42,399 nucleotides of DNA from the NCBI GenBank assembly GCA_002261155.1, contig NKXN01000065.1, positions 1 through 42,399 on the forward strand, in the 5' to 3' direction. The DNA comes from Bacillaceae bacterium SAS-127. GTDB taxonomy: Bacteria; Bacillota; Bacilli; Bacillales; Domibacillaceae. Of this stretch, positions 35,381 to 42,399 are shown piece after piece. The notes under the pieces were generated by a model that was not told the DNA's origin, did no database searches, and saw nothing but the letters and a program-made list of their open reading frames with translations. The translations under genes and the position numbers were made by a program. Each line of letters begins with the position of its first letter. Position 1 is the stretch's first letter.

Positions 35381-36613
35381 TCAAACAAGCGTGAGTCTTT
35401 TGGAAGGAGCAAAAGGAATATCAAAGTAATGAAATACTTCTACAAGTGCATTTGTAAGGTGTAATATTTGTTTTTGAGTATGATTGGGTGTGACATTAAT
35501 TCGAAAGCGTTCTGTACCAATAGGTACTGTCGGTGAGTTAATAGGTTGTATGTAAATATAGTGTTCTTCTAGTAGTCTTTTAGCTGCTGCCTTACATTTT
35601 TTCGCTTCTCCCACTAAAACAGGAAGAATATGTGTCTCGCTGGATTTCATGATAGGTATATGTGCTTGGGAAAGGGAGTTGCGTAACATGTTAGTTTTTT
35701 CATGTAAAGCAATTCGTTCTTTGTCAGAAGACTTGAGGTGCTCGACGCTAGCGTGACAAGCGGCAACAACTGCTGGCGGTAGAGACGTAGTAAATATGAA
35801 ACCTGAAGCAAAAGAGCGGATGGCATCAATTAATAGTGCAGATGAAGCAATGTAGCCACCTATTACACCTATTGCTTTTGCCATAGTTCCTTGGATGATA
35901 TCTATACGATCTGCAATACCAAGTTCAGATGCAATTCCAGCTCCACGGGGACCATACATTCCTGTTGCATGTACTTCATCAAGGAAAGTTATAGCATTAT
36001 ATTTGTGAGCAAGATCTGCAATCTCTTTGATAGGTGCGATATCACCATCCATAGAATAAACAGACTCGAAGACAATAACTTTTGCTCTATCCAGCGGTTG
36101 GGCAGCCAACAATTCCTCTAAATGTTCCACATTGTTATGTTTAAATATTTTGCGTTCAACTTTGCAACTACGTATACCGTTAATAATGGAAGCATGATTA
36201 AGTTCGTCAGAGAACACAATACAGTTTGGGAATAAACGCAGTAAGCATTGTAGCGTCGCATCATTTGAACCATAACCAGTTGGAAATACTAGTGCCGCTT
36301 CTTTACCATGCCATTCTGCAAGAGAAGCTTCCAATGCAGCATAATGATAATGAGTACCTCCTATGTTGCGTGATCCACCAGATCCGGCTCCGAACATACG
36401 AATAGCTTCATGCATAGCCTTAGTCACTTCATCGTGTTGAGACATTCCCAAATAATCATTGCTACACCAAACAACAACAGGTTTTTCATCTTTTTGCCCG
36501 TTTAACCTTGCTAATGGATACTGTCCATTGATACGGTTAATTGTTACAAATTCACGATATTGGCCGCCTTGCTTTAAATTGTCAATTTTATCTTTGATGA
36601 TTTCTGTATACAT
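35381..36613 (-). CDS. 5-aminolevulinate synthase-type PLP enzyme (ALAS/AONS family)
   Basis: 410 residues, alpha-oxoamine synthase family. ALAS-specific stretches are clear: [91 protein letters not shown] (PLP lysine, about 245) and [18 protein letters not shown]. This is far closer to bacterial HemA (ALAS) than to BioF or Kbl. It would condense succinyl-CoA (or another acyl-CoA) with glycine. At the position of the Rhodobacter Thr83, this protein has Ser 81 (GGSRN); as I recall, that residue limits the amino acid to glycine. Firmicutes make aminolevulinate from glutamyl-tRNA, so a specialised-metabolite role is likely. ATG has GGAGG upstream. Confidence 0.85.
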   Translation of the reverse strand: MYTEIIKDKIDNLKQGGQYREFVTINRINGQYPLARLNGQKDEKPVVVWCSNDYLGMSQHDEVTKAMHEAIRMFGAGSGGSRNIGGTHYHYAALEASLAEWHGKEAALVFPTGYGSNDATLQCLLRLFPNCIVFSDELNHASIINGIRSCKVERKIFKHNNVEHLEELLAAQPLDRAKVIVFESVYSMDGDIAPIKEIADLAHKYNAITFLDEVHATGMYGPRGAGIASELGIADRIDIIQGTMAKAIGVIGGYIASSALLIDAIRSFASGFIFTTSLPPAVVAACHASVEHLKSSDKERIALHEKTNMLRNSLSQAHIPIMKSSETHILPVLVGEAKKCKAAAKRLLEEHYIYIQPINSPTVPIGTERFRINVTPNHTQKQILHLTNALVEVFHYFDIPFAPSKRLTLV

Positions 36614-37019
36614 AGTCTACCTCCAAAATTTTTAGTTTTTATTATTGCAATAGCAAGAAGTGTACGGCAATCTGTCCAAAATACTATTAGTAAACAGTTC
36701 ATTACTCTCTACTTTTTTAACAACTGTCATAGAAAAAAAAGCTTCTTAATTGCAAAAGTAAACATGTATAAGAAAAGGTTTTCGTTAGATAATCCCTCCT
36801 TTATATTGTCTTAAATCACACAATTCTCGGTTACCAGACCTTCCTTATTTACCTTAAATTTCAAGCGGGAAATAAATGATATAAGTAGGTAACCTTCAAA
36901 ATTATGGTACAATTGAAACATATTCCATATTTGAAAGCTTACCAAAAGACATTTAAATAAGGAACAATCATTATTTTATAAGGGTATAACAAACCGTTAT
37001 AAAGCATGGGGTGAAGCCG
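36614..37019. promoter_or_regulatory. ALAS-LysR divergent intergenic region
   Basis: 406 bp with no gene. A plus-strand extended -10 (TGGTACAAT, 36905-36913) could drive the LysR gene. A small dyad TTGCAATAGCAA (36646-36657), close to the ALAS start, is a candidate LysR half-site of the T-N11-A kind. Neither is strong. The region is AT-rich throughout. Confidence 0.35.
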
Positions 37020-37892
37020 ATGAATATAGAGTGGATACAAAGCTTTTTTGAAGCTGCTAAACAAAAAAGTTTCTCTAAAGCTGCTAAACAAAATAATCTT
37101 TCCCAACCTGCATTGAGCAAACATATTCAAAACTTAGAGAATAATCTCAATGTTGTGTTGTTTCATAGAACATCAACTGGTATTGAGCTGACGGAAGTTG
37201 GTGAGCATTTCTATAATCGAATTAAGCCTGTTCTTACCGAATTGACTGCCATTCGACAAGAGCTACAGCGGTTTTCTCAAAATAAACCGATCGCTATAGG
37301 TAGCCTGCCTAGTTTAGCCACATACTATCTACCTTCAAGGTTAAAGGGCTTGCAATTAATGGATAGAACTATAACATTAATGATTCAAAATACTTCTCGA
37401 GAATTGTTACAGTCTTTACAGGAAGGAAGACTTGATGCCGTTTTAGTCGATACTTTATATACTGGAGAAACGTTATGGAGTTGCGAATTGTTTACTGAGC
37501 GTTATTATGTTGTATGTCCTTTAGGACATCGATTTGAGTCCAAAAAAACGGTTGAGCTTGCTGAACTGTGTGATGAACCATTAATTGCCCACAAAGCTCC
37601 TTGCGATACAAGAAAGCATATTGTTGAACAAATAGAGTTGCTTGGTCATAAACCTAATATAATAAGTGAGGTCGCTTTTGGGGATTTTATTCTAGGAGCA
37701 GTAACCGCTGGAATGGGAATCACGATTATTCCTGAATTAATGGCCAAAAATATCGGTCACCTTGATTTATTCGCTTTACCAATTGTTAATTTCGGAAGGA
37801 AAAGAACGGTTTCATTGGTGACACAGAATAATAAACTAGGATTAAAATTAAAAGAGTTTTTATTAGATGCAGAAGAGAAGAACAAGGATTAA
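37020..37892 (+). CDS. LysR-family transcriptional regulator
   Basis: About 290 residues. The N-terminal winged helix is standard (WIQSFFEAAKQKSFSKAAKQNNLSQPALSKHIQNLE, then LFHRTSTGIELTEVG), followed by a two-lobe effector domain from about residue 90 (KPIAIGSLPSLATYYLP; VCPLGHRFESKK; AVTAGMGITIIPELMA). I start it at ATG 37020, with GGGGTGA six bases upstream, not at GTG 37011. Divergent from the ALAS gene, so it probably controls that unit; the effector is unknown. Confidence 0.86.
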   Translation: MNIEWIQSFFEAAKQKSFSKAAKQNNLSQPALSKHIQNLENNLNVVLFHRTSTGIELTEVGEHFYNRIKPVLTELTAIRQELQRFSQNKPIAIGSLPSLATYYLPSRLKGLQLMDRTITLMIQNTSRELLQSLQEGRLDAVLVDTLYTGETLWSCELFTERYYVVCPLGHRFESKKTVELAELCDEPLIAHKAPCDTRKHIVEQIELLGHKPNIISEVAFGDFILGAVTAGMGITIIPELMAKNIGHLDLFALPIVNFGRKRTVSLVTQNNKLGLKLKEFLLDAEEKNKD

Positions 37893-38021
37893 TACAGCTA
37901 AATCTCTTATGAAGCCATATCTTTGTCCGATAACATATGTAACTTTACTTACTTCAATCACATTTAACAAATATCCAAGTATTCGACAATAAAGTTATTT
38001 AATTCTCACTAAAAAACACAG

Positions 38022-38054
38022 TAGCCTTCTGTCTATGTAAATGACAGAAGGCTA
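38022..38054. terminator. Intrinsic terminator
   Basis: TAGCCTTCTGTC pairs with GACAGAAGGCTA around TATGTAAAT. It lies between the converging LysR and kinase-like genes and probably serves both; TGTGTTTTTTAG follows on the minus strand. Confidence 0.7.
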
Positions 38055-38109
38055 TTAAAATCGTTTAAAAATCTAGTTGTGTCATAGAAAATGAATTTTT
38101 GAGTGAATA

Positions 38110-38766
38110 TTAAACTCCATAAAATTCAAATGTATTTTTTTCTAAACATATTGCTTCATCGGAATTTTTGATAATAATATCAAAACGCTGACTGTACGGA
38201 TGCATAAACACTTCGTACTGAATCCGGCGTTCTTCATGAGACTGCCTTAAATAATTGATATCGCCTCCCCTTTCAACGATATCACGACTAGATCTTCTCA
38301 TTAATTCCGTTTCGCTATCTGTATAAAAGTAAATTTTCAAATCAAATAAATCGGGATTAATAAATGCGACATTCATTCCTTCTACAATCGTTACTTTGTT
38401 TTTTGAAGAAATTAACTCGCTTTTCATATAATGCGTATCTATTGTATATAAATCTAAACCAGCTCTAACCATCTGAACATCTCTTTCTAAAGCAGGCAAA
38501 TGATGCGCTGACGGATGACAAGCCGTCATTTTGTAATGATGATCTTCATTTTGATATGTATAGTGAATAATTGCATGCTTTCGAATGTTTGAATCCACAA
38601 TGTATGGATCTGTATTCATATAATTCACTTCATTTTGGTTTAGTTGATTTACGAGCCTATTAGCAAACGTTGTTTTTCCAGCAGCACCATGTCCTGAAAT
38701 GCCAATAACAATCTGTTCATCCGTCATACTGATCCAATTTATGATTTCTTGCAATAACTTATCCAT
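38110..38766 (-). CDS. Uridine kinase-like P-loop kinase
   Basis: About 218 residues. P-loop GISGHGAAGKTTFANRL near residue 20; YMNTDPYIVDS is the substrate-side acid motif of the uridine kinase/phosphoribulokinase group; VTIVEGMNVAFINPDLFDLKIYF is the Walker-B strand; RRSSRDIVERGG is a lid-like region. It should phosphorylate a nucleoside or similar alcohol with ATP; the actual substrate is open. Two adjacent ATGs (38769 and 38766) follow GGGGGAG; the second has better spacing. Monocistronic. Confidence 0.78.
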   Translation of the reverse strand: MDKLLQEIINWISMTDEQIVIGISGHGAAGKTTFANRLVNQLNQNEVNYMNTDPYIVDSNIRKHAIIHYTYQNEDHHYKMTACHPSAHHLPALERDVQMVRAGLDLYTIDTHYMKSELISSKNKVTIVEGMNVAFINPDLFDLKIYFYTDSETELMRRSSRDIVERGGDINYLRQSHEERRIQYEVFMHPYSQRFDIIIKNSDEAICLEKNTFEFYGV

Positions 38767-38804
38767 CATTCTCCCCCACTCCTTAACAAACAAGCCTCTT
38801 TTGC

Positions 38805-38935
38805 CTCAAGTATCGAGAGAAAGACGAATCGTAAAAATCGTTCCTTCCACTTTCAACATCGATGCTTCCTTGATGTTTGGTTATAATGCTATGAATAATA
38901 TTCAAACCTAGTCCCGAACTTTTCTTCTCTAATCA
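38805..38935 (-). pseudogene. Histidine kinase C-terminal remnant (HATPase_c)
   Basis: Between the kinase-like gene and a GNAT gene the minus strand reads EKKSSGLGLNIIHSIITKHQG, the G2 box and following helix of a sensor kinase. After IDVESG the frame shifts and GTIFTIRLSLDT-stop gives the last strand. Everything upstream (N-box, G1, dimerisation and sensor domains) is gone; a stop codon lies just upstream. No response-regulator gene is nearby. This is the tail of a lost two-component kinase. Confidence 0.7.
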
Positions 38936-38978
38936 AAAAGCAATTTGATCACTTTCTAGCATGTTTAATTTCGTTCAT

Positions 38979-39446
38979 CTAATCAAATAACTTTACTTTA
39001 AATACATCAATTTTTTCATATTGATCATCAGAAACAGTTTCAATATAGGTCCATCCTCTATTTCTATAATAGTCAGATGCATCTTCTGTCCTTAAATAAA
39101 GTTCATTAAATCCTAATTCTTTGACTACCTTTATCGTTTTGGCTACTAACTTCTGCCCTACACCTTTGCCACGATACTCAGGTTTCGTATATAGAGAGGC
39201 AAGCCAAGGTTTATACATATCTCTTATCTTTAAATCATTTTCAAAGATTGATACAGTTCCTAAACATTCTCCGTTCTCCAAAGCAACGAGTGTTATCGGA
39301 AATTCATTGTCCTTTGTATTTGAAAAGTAGTTAAAAACATCTTCAAATTTCATGCCGCTACCCGTTTTTACTACAAATTCCTTAAAAATCATTTCAGAAA
39401 CTTCTTTTATTTTATCGGGATGGTTTGATAAAAAATCAACATTCAT
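38979..39446 (-). CDS. GNAT N-acetyltransferase
   Basis: About 155 residues. GNAT features: LVALENGECLGTVSIFEND, then WLASLYTKPEYRGKGVGQKLVAKTIKVVKELG with the acetyl-CoA loop RGKGVG (about 96), and YYRNRGWTYIE. I start it at ATG 39446 (MNVDFLSNH), where AAAGGGTG lies upstream; longer in-frame ATGs have no site. It resembles the GNAT at 27.6 kb in layout. Acceptor unknown. Confidence 0.84.
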   Translation of the reverse strand: MNVDFLSNHPDKIKEVSEMIFKEFVVKTGSGMKFEDVFNYFSNTKDNEFPITLVALENGECLGTVSIFENDLKIRDMYKPWLASLYTKPEYRGKGVGQKLVAKTIKVVKELGFNELYLRTEDASDYYRNRGWTYIETVSDDQYEKIDVFKVKLFD

Positions 39447-39572
39447 ACTAATCACCCTTTGCATTGATATGTATATTTCCTTACGATATCGAATTGATGT
39501 GCTTAAAGTAACTTGCACCAATAATTAAGTAGATTTATTCACTGTCAACACTACTCTGATGTAACCTATATG

Positions 39573-39779
39573 TTACCCATTATTGTTTTTTCTCTTCATA
39601 ATTTCCCTTATGAAAAGTATTATAAATACAATGTATAAACAAATAGAAATGACACTAAACCAAGACCAATGGAGCAAAAAGTTATTTATGATGTCTAATA
39701 CTATGAAAACTATAAATGCATTTACAAGCAGTTTTTGATTCTTGCTTTGACTGCTAGCTTTTTCAAAAAACAAGCCCAT
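39573..39779 (-). CDS. Small membrane protein
   Basis: 68 residues, two adjacent hydrophobic segments (LVNAFIVFIVLDIINNFLL and FSVISICLYIVFIILFI) and a basic C-terminus (REIMKRKNNNG). GAGGTGA precedes the ATG, so it is probably real. I recognise no family. Confidence 0.55.
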   Translation of the reverse strand: MGLFFEKASSQSKNQKLLVNAFIVFIVLDIINNFLLHWSWFSVISICLYIVFIILFIREIMKRKNNNG

Positions 39780-40230
39780 TATTACTCACCTCGATTTCTC
39801 CCCCTTACAAAAAGCAATCCCCAAGCATTTGTGAAGTACAAACCTTCATAATTTTATCCCAATTTTAACATAAATATCTAATTTATTTTAAAACTGTTGT
39901 TCAACAATAGGCCCTTTAGTGGAGTAACTTTATTGCTACTCAACAGCTCCTTCATCCGCCCTTCAGTCCAAACCTTCTTTTCACTATAAAAATACCCCTT
40001 TAGACAAAAGTATCCAAAGGGGCAAAACGGTGTAACTTTTTTATAAACGGTACGACTTTATTTCAAGCCTACAAGTTGTGTATAGCGATAATAAAGTTAT
40101 TGATTTTTGTTTAAAGAAGAACAGGACTTTACTAAATTCTATACGTAACAAAACTCTTTAAAGTTGTTTACTTCTTATAGAACTAACGCCCTCGTTAGCT
40201 CACTAACAACTTTACTATTCAGCTCCTATG
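39780..40230. other. Gene-free AT-rich stretch with one hairpin
   Basis: 451 bp without a convincing gene. A hairpin at 39995-40022 (CCCCTTT / AAAGGGG) followed by ATTTTTATAG on the minus strand looks like an intrinsic terminator, possibly for the DUF2812 transcript 210 bp upstream. I see nothing else. Confidence 0.5.
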
Positions 40231-40947
40231 CTAAGCTTTCTTCCCCGCCATTTTTTGATAAAGAGACATGATGATCCAAATAGCTGTTGGAAGTGCAATT
40301 GCTCCAATAAGCATAGACGCTAAAATGTTAGCTGCCTTGCCATCGACATATAACAATATGAAAATAGCTATTAAGAAGATAAGAACTGGTATAATTTCAA
40401 AAAGACTAACTAATCCTTTTTTTTCTTTTACCTTCCATTTGTTATTGTACGTTGCGATTACAGTCCAAACTGTTGGAATAGCAATGACAGTGAAAATAAC
40501 AGCTATTGCAAACAGTATTGATTGTAATGTATCAGAGCTTATCATTGCTCCAATCCATGCAAGCACTGTTATTAAAATAGACGGAGTGGCAAAACGATTC
40601 ACAGAACGGGCTAAACTTTCATACTTTTCAGCGGATGTGTCACGGTCACTATAAATGGGTTTAATATTAGGTCTTGCTCGAAATAAATGAATATCTCCTT
40701 CTGAAGCAATATGCGACCATCCAGAAGATAAAAAGAAGTCAAAGTATTCTTCTTCTTCACCCTCTTTTAATGAACGATAGTCTACACTGTAGATATAATC
40801 TGAGCTTTCCCCTTTTTTAAGCGTATATCCCATAAACTGAAAATCACTGACATGCCAACCCTTCAAAGAAAATCGGCGTAATTTTTCCATATCCTTATCC
40901 TCAGAAAAAGCTAACCCACCTGACATAATATACTTTGTTTGTCTCAT
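40231..40947 (-). CDS. DUF2812-domain membrane protein
   Basis: 238 residues. The N-terminal 100 residues are the soluble DUF2812 domain (LRRFSLKGWHVSDFQFMGYTLKKGE, EEYFDFFLSSGWSHIASEGDIHLFRA). Four hydrophobic segments follow (about 120-135, 140-160, 180-200 and 210-230). It begins inside the PadR gene end (4-bp overlap), the usual PadR-DUF2812 pairing in Firmicutes. Function is unknown; the pair is thought to respond to membrane or antibiotic stress in some species. Confidence 0.82.
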   Translation of the reverse strand: MRQTKYIMSGGLAFSEDKDMEKLRRFSLKGWHVSDFQFMGYTLKKGESSDYIYSVDYRSLKEGEEEEYFDFFLSSGWSHIASEGDIHLFRARPNIKPIYSDRDTSAEKYESLARSVNRFATPSILITVLAWIGAMISSDTLQSILFAIAVIFTVIAIPTVWTVIATYNNKWKVKEKKGLVSLFEIIPVLIFLIAIFILLYVDGKAANILASMLIGAIALPTAIWIIMSLYQKMAGKKA

Positions 40948-41261
40948 TCTTCACCCTCCTTCAATCCTGTTTCTGCTAATTGAATCATCAGTTTTCTTAT
41001 CTTCACATCTTCTTCTAAAACTTCTCTGCCCTTGTCAGTAAGAAGATAGGTTTTACGCCTTGAATCCGAACCATCATGCAAATAAATCCACTCTTGTTTT
41101 AATAGCTTTTTTATAATTGTGTACATTGAAGCAGGCCCTATAGTAATTGCCCCATTTGTTGTTTCTTCAATTAAACTCATAATTGCGTAACCATGCCTTG
41201 GTTTAGTTAAAGCAGCCATAATATAAAACATTGAATCCGTTAATTGTTCCGTTTTCTTCAC
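40944..41261 (-). CDS. PadR-family transcriptional regulator
   Basis: 105 residues, short PadR type (s2-like): DSMFYIMAALTKPRHGYAIMSLIEETTNG, GPASMYTIIKKLLKQEWIY and SRRKTYLLTDKGREVLEEDV form the winged helix and dimer helix. Probable repressor of its own operon with DUF2812. Three matching palindromes lie upstream. RBS GGTGATAG is modest. Confidence 0.87.
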   Translation of the reverse strand: MKKTEQLTDSMFYIMAALTKPRHGYAIMSLIEETTNGAITIGPASMYTIIKKLLKQEWIYLHDGSDSRRKTYLLTDKGREVLEEDVKIRKLMIQLAETGLKEGEE

Positions 41262-41286
41262 TCTATCACCTTCTATATCCTTTTAA

Positions 41287-41374
41287 GATATATCACAATT
41301 TGATACATCTATCTAAAAACAATATATCATAATGTGATATATATGTATAGAGTTATATCATAATTTGATATATC
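41287..41374. promoter_or_regulatory. Three PadR-type operator palindromes
   Basis: TATCACAATTTGATA (41291-41305), TATCATAATGTGATA (41325-41339) and TATCATAATTTGATA (41356-41370) share the form TATCA-N5-TGATA, each flanked by A/T. Centres are 34 and 31 bp apart, close to three helical turns. A half-site-like TTATGATAT follows near 41380. The rest of the 41262-41601 gap shows no gene. Confidence 0.75.
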
Positions 41375-41542
41375 TAATTATGATATTTATCGTTTATAAT
41401 CAAAAAAGAGCCCTTACAATGGGCTATTCATTAAATCTTCAAATACATGATATTATTTTTCATTTGTAGCTTTATAATACAGATTGATCAAAAAGTTCTC
41501 TTCCACAATCGAGCCTGATTTCTTAAAATGTGCTCATATTAA

Positions 41543-41581
41543 AAACCATGGAATCATCTAGTTTAAGATGCTCCATGGTTT
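41543..41581 (-). terminator. Intrinsic terminator of the RidA gene
   Basis: AAACCATGGAATCATCT pairs with AGATGCTCCATGGTTT, one bulged position; on the minus strand a T-run follows. It lies 20 bp after the RidA stop. Confidence 0.8.
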
Positions 41582-41601
41582 TGATGAAGTGGGTTTGAAC
41601 T

Positions 41602-42000
41602 TTATACTTTAGCCGCCCAAATTTCTATTTCAATTTTTATCTCAGGTAAACCTAACTCAGCAATATATGCAATCGTCATTGCTGGATAATCATTGCCAAA
41701 TAATTGTTCCCATTCTGAATCAAAAAAGTCCCAATCAATTTGCTCAGTAGCCCATATGTTCACTTTAATAATGTTTTCAGCGCTTAAATCCTCAGAGTCT
41801 ATCACTGTTTTTATATTGATAAACGTATTACTTACTTGTTCATTCATAGTTTGTGGAAATTGCCCATTTCGATCTACACCGATTTGACCTGATGTCACGT
41901 ATAACTCTGCATTCCTTGGAATTTTTGTAATATGTGTGTAATTGCCAACTGGTGCAGGCGTACTTGTTGGGTTTTTTCTTGTGATTTTTTCGTTTTCCAT
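41602..42000 (-). CDS. RidA family protein (YjgF/YER057c/UK114)
   Basis: 132 residues; RidA family members hydrolyse reactive enamines/imines formed by PLP enzymes. The N-terminal APVGNYTHITKIPRNAELYVTSGQIGVD and VSNTFINIKTVIDSEDLSAENIIKVNIW match the family, and YPAMTIAYIAELGLPEIKIEIEIWA is its C-terminal strand. The arginine that binds the substrate carboxylate in archetypal RidA (RxxxTVE) is replaced here (MTIAYIAEL), so it is more likely a paralogue (Rid2-7 type) than a housekeeping RidA. Monocistronic. Confidence 0.8.
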   Translation of the reverse strand: MENEKITRKNPTSTPAPVGNYTHITKIPRNAELYVTSGQIGVDRNGQFPQTMNEQVSNTFINIKTVIDSEDLSAENIIKVNIWATEQIDWDFFDSEWEQLFGNDYPAMTIAYIAELGLPEIKIEIEIWAAKV

Positions 42001-42101
42001 TTATTTACCTCGCCATTTAAAAGATTTTTCTGCAGTTTTGCCTAGAAAGTCAAATTTGGACACACTTCACCCTTGAAAAGATTTCTAGAAAAAAACAGCA
42101 G

Positions 42102-42330
42102 TGGAGTATCCATATCCGCAAGTTGAACCCTCCCCCACTTAACGCTCTTACGAGTGGTTTGAGAAGTGGGGGATTCTGTTTCCTGCGAACACTAGTGTAT
42201 CCACCAGTTATTGAGCGGGCTTTCCTCCGCAGTTCCTGCGGTTAGGTCGTCCAAACGGCTTTCGCCTCCGACAGTCTATTTCAATTTATTAGCCTTAATG
42301 CTTCCTTTTTAAGATTTGTAGCTGCATTGA
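42102..42330 (-). ncRNA. TnpB omega-RNA scaffold and guide
   Basis: The conserved right-end region overlapping the 3' end of tnpB is expected to be the omega-RNA scaffold: paired GC-rich arms at 42210-42270 (CCGCAG/CTGCGG and GGCGAAAGCC-type hairpins) and the terminal hairpin. The first flanking bases after TTCAAC on the minus strand (42121 to 42102, TTGCGGATATGGATACTCCA) would be the guide. The 5' limit is approximate. Confidence 0.6.
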
Positions 42331-42399
42331 TATCCCGGTCATGGTGTGTGCCACAAGAAGGACAGGTCCATTGGCGTAAGACGAGACTTTTTACTTCTT
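42122..42399 (-). mobile_element. IS200/IS605-type element, right end
   Basis: From the tnpB stop, about 160 bp leads to the element's right end, ending ...TTCAAC (42127-42122). A hairpin of CCCCCACTT (42132-42140) with AAGTGGGGG (42164-42172) sits just inside, as expected for the right-end imperfect palindrome read by TnpA. The left end and any tnpA gene are outside the window. Confidence 0.8.
42281..42399 (-). CDS. tnpB: TnpB RNA-guided nuclease, C-terminal end (partial)
   Basis: Only the last 38 codons are inside the window; the gene runs off the right edge. Reading backward from the TGA at 42281, the end is [20 protein letters not shown] then [15 protein letters not shown]. The CPSCG half of the zinc ribbon and the [10 protein letters not shown] motif, holding the third RuvC catalytic Asp, are intact. 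TnpB is encoded in IS200/IS605 elements and cuts DNA guided by an omega-RNA from the element's right end. Confidence 0.9.
   Translation of the reverse strand, partial: EVKSLVLRQWTCPSCGTHHDRDINAATNLKKEALRLIN

Noticed and set aside
40268-40654. 128-codon open frame opposite DUF2812
   Set aside because: Mirror frame of a well-supported gene; its hydrophobic pattern reflects the membrane segments on the other strand.

Overview
The window is low-GC chromosomal DNA from a spore-forming Bacillaceae-type Firmicute (Bacillus, Lysinibacillus or a close relative; genus not determined). Grounds: strong AGGAGG ribosome sites, SLH surface protein, YfhD small protein, a CitA that follows the B. subtilis form, TcyJKLMN-like and YcnJ-like genes, PadR/DUF2812 pair, many GNAT acetyltransferases, and an IS200/IS605-type TnpB end. 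No rRNA, tRNA or CRISPR array was seen.

Layout. 1-1.8 kb: NUDIX hydrolase and SLH protein. 1.9-6.4 kb: a probable sulfur-acquisition locus, an acyl-CoA-dehydrogenase-like flavoprotein divergent from a four-gene polar amino acid (cystine-type) ABC importer. 6.4-17.1 kb: the most notable region. Two divergent operons share a control region with two perfect 15-bp Fur boxes. The left operon (minus strand) encodes an ATP-grasp ligase, a DUF364/DUF4213 'putative heavy-metal chelation' protein, a SAM methyltransferase and an SbnA/cysteine-synthase-like PLP enzyme. The right operon (plus) encodes a NikA/CntA-like lipoprotein, two permeases, a fused double ATPase and an MFS exporter. The layout copies the staphylopine cnt logic (make, export, re-import a metal chelator), but none of the CntK/L/M enzymes is present. 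I propose a Fur-regulated metallophore of undescribed chemistry, built from a beta-substituted alanine and joined by ATP-grasp ligation.

17.3-28.5 kb: accessory genes, including a DUF5692 membrane protein with an FNR/CRP-type palindrome upstream, a cupin, a VOC protein with a divergent WYL regulator, several GNATs (one wrecked by an internal deletion), a DUF1801-DUF4256 fusion that has swallowed an old ribosome site, CopC/CopD-type copper genes, a hydrolase and YfhD. 28.6-37.9 kb: MFS pump, CitA, frameshifted acyl-CoA dehydrogenase, second MFS pump, and a unit of a true 5-aminolevulinate-synthase-type enzyme, a GNAT and a frameshifted oxidoreductase, with a divergent LysR regulator. ALAS is unexpected in a bacterium that should make heme from glutamyl-tRNA, so this looks like a specialised-metabolite locus. 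Both frameshifts are repaired by adding one A to an A6 run. 38-42.4 kb: uridine-kinase-like P-loop protein, a histidine-kinase remnant, GNAT, small membrane protein, DUF2812/PadR pair behind three PadR-type operators, RidA, and the 3' end of tnpB with its omega-RNA region and guide.
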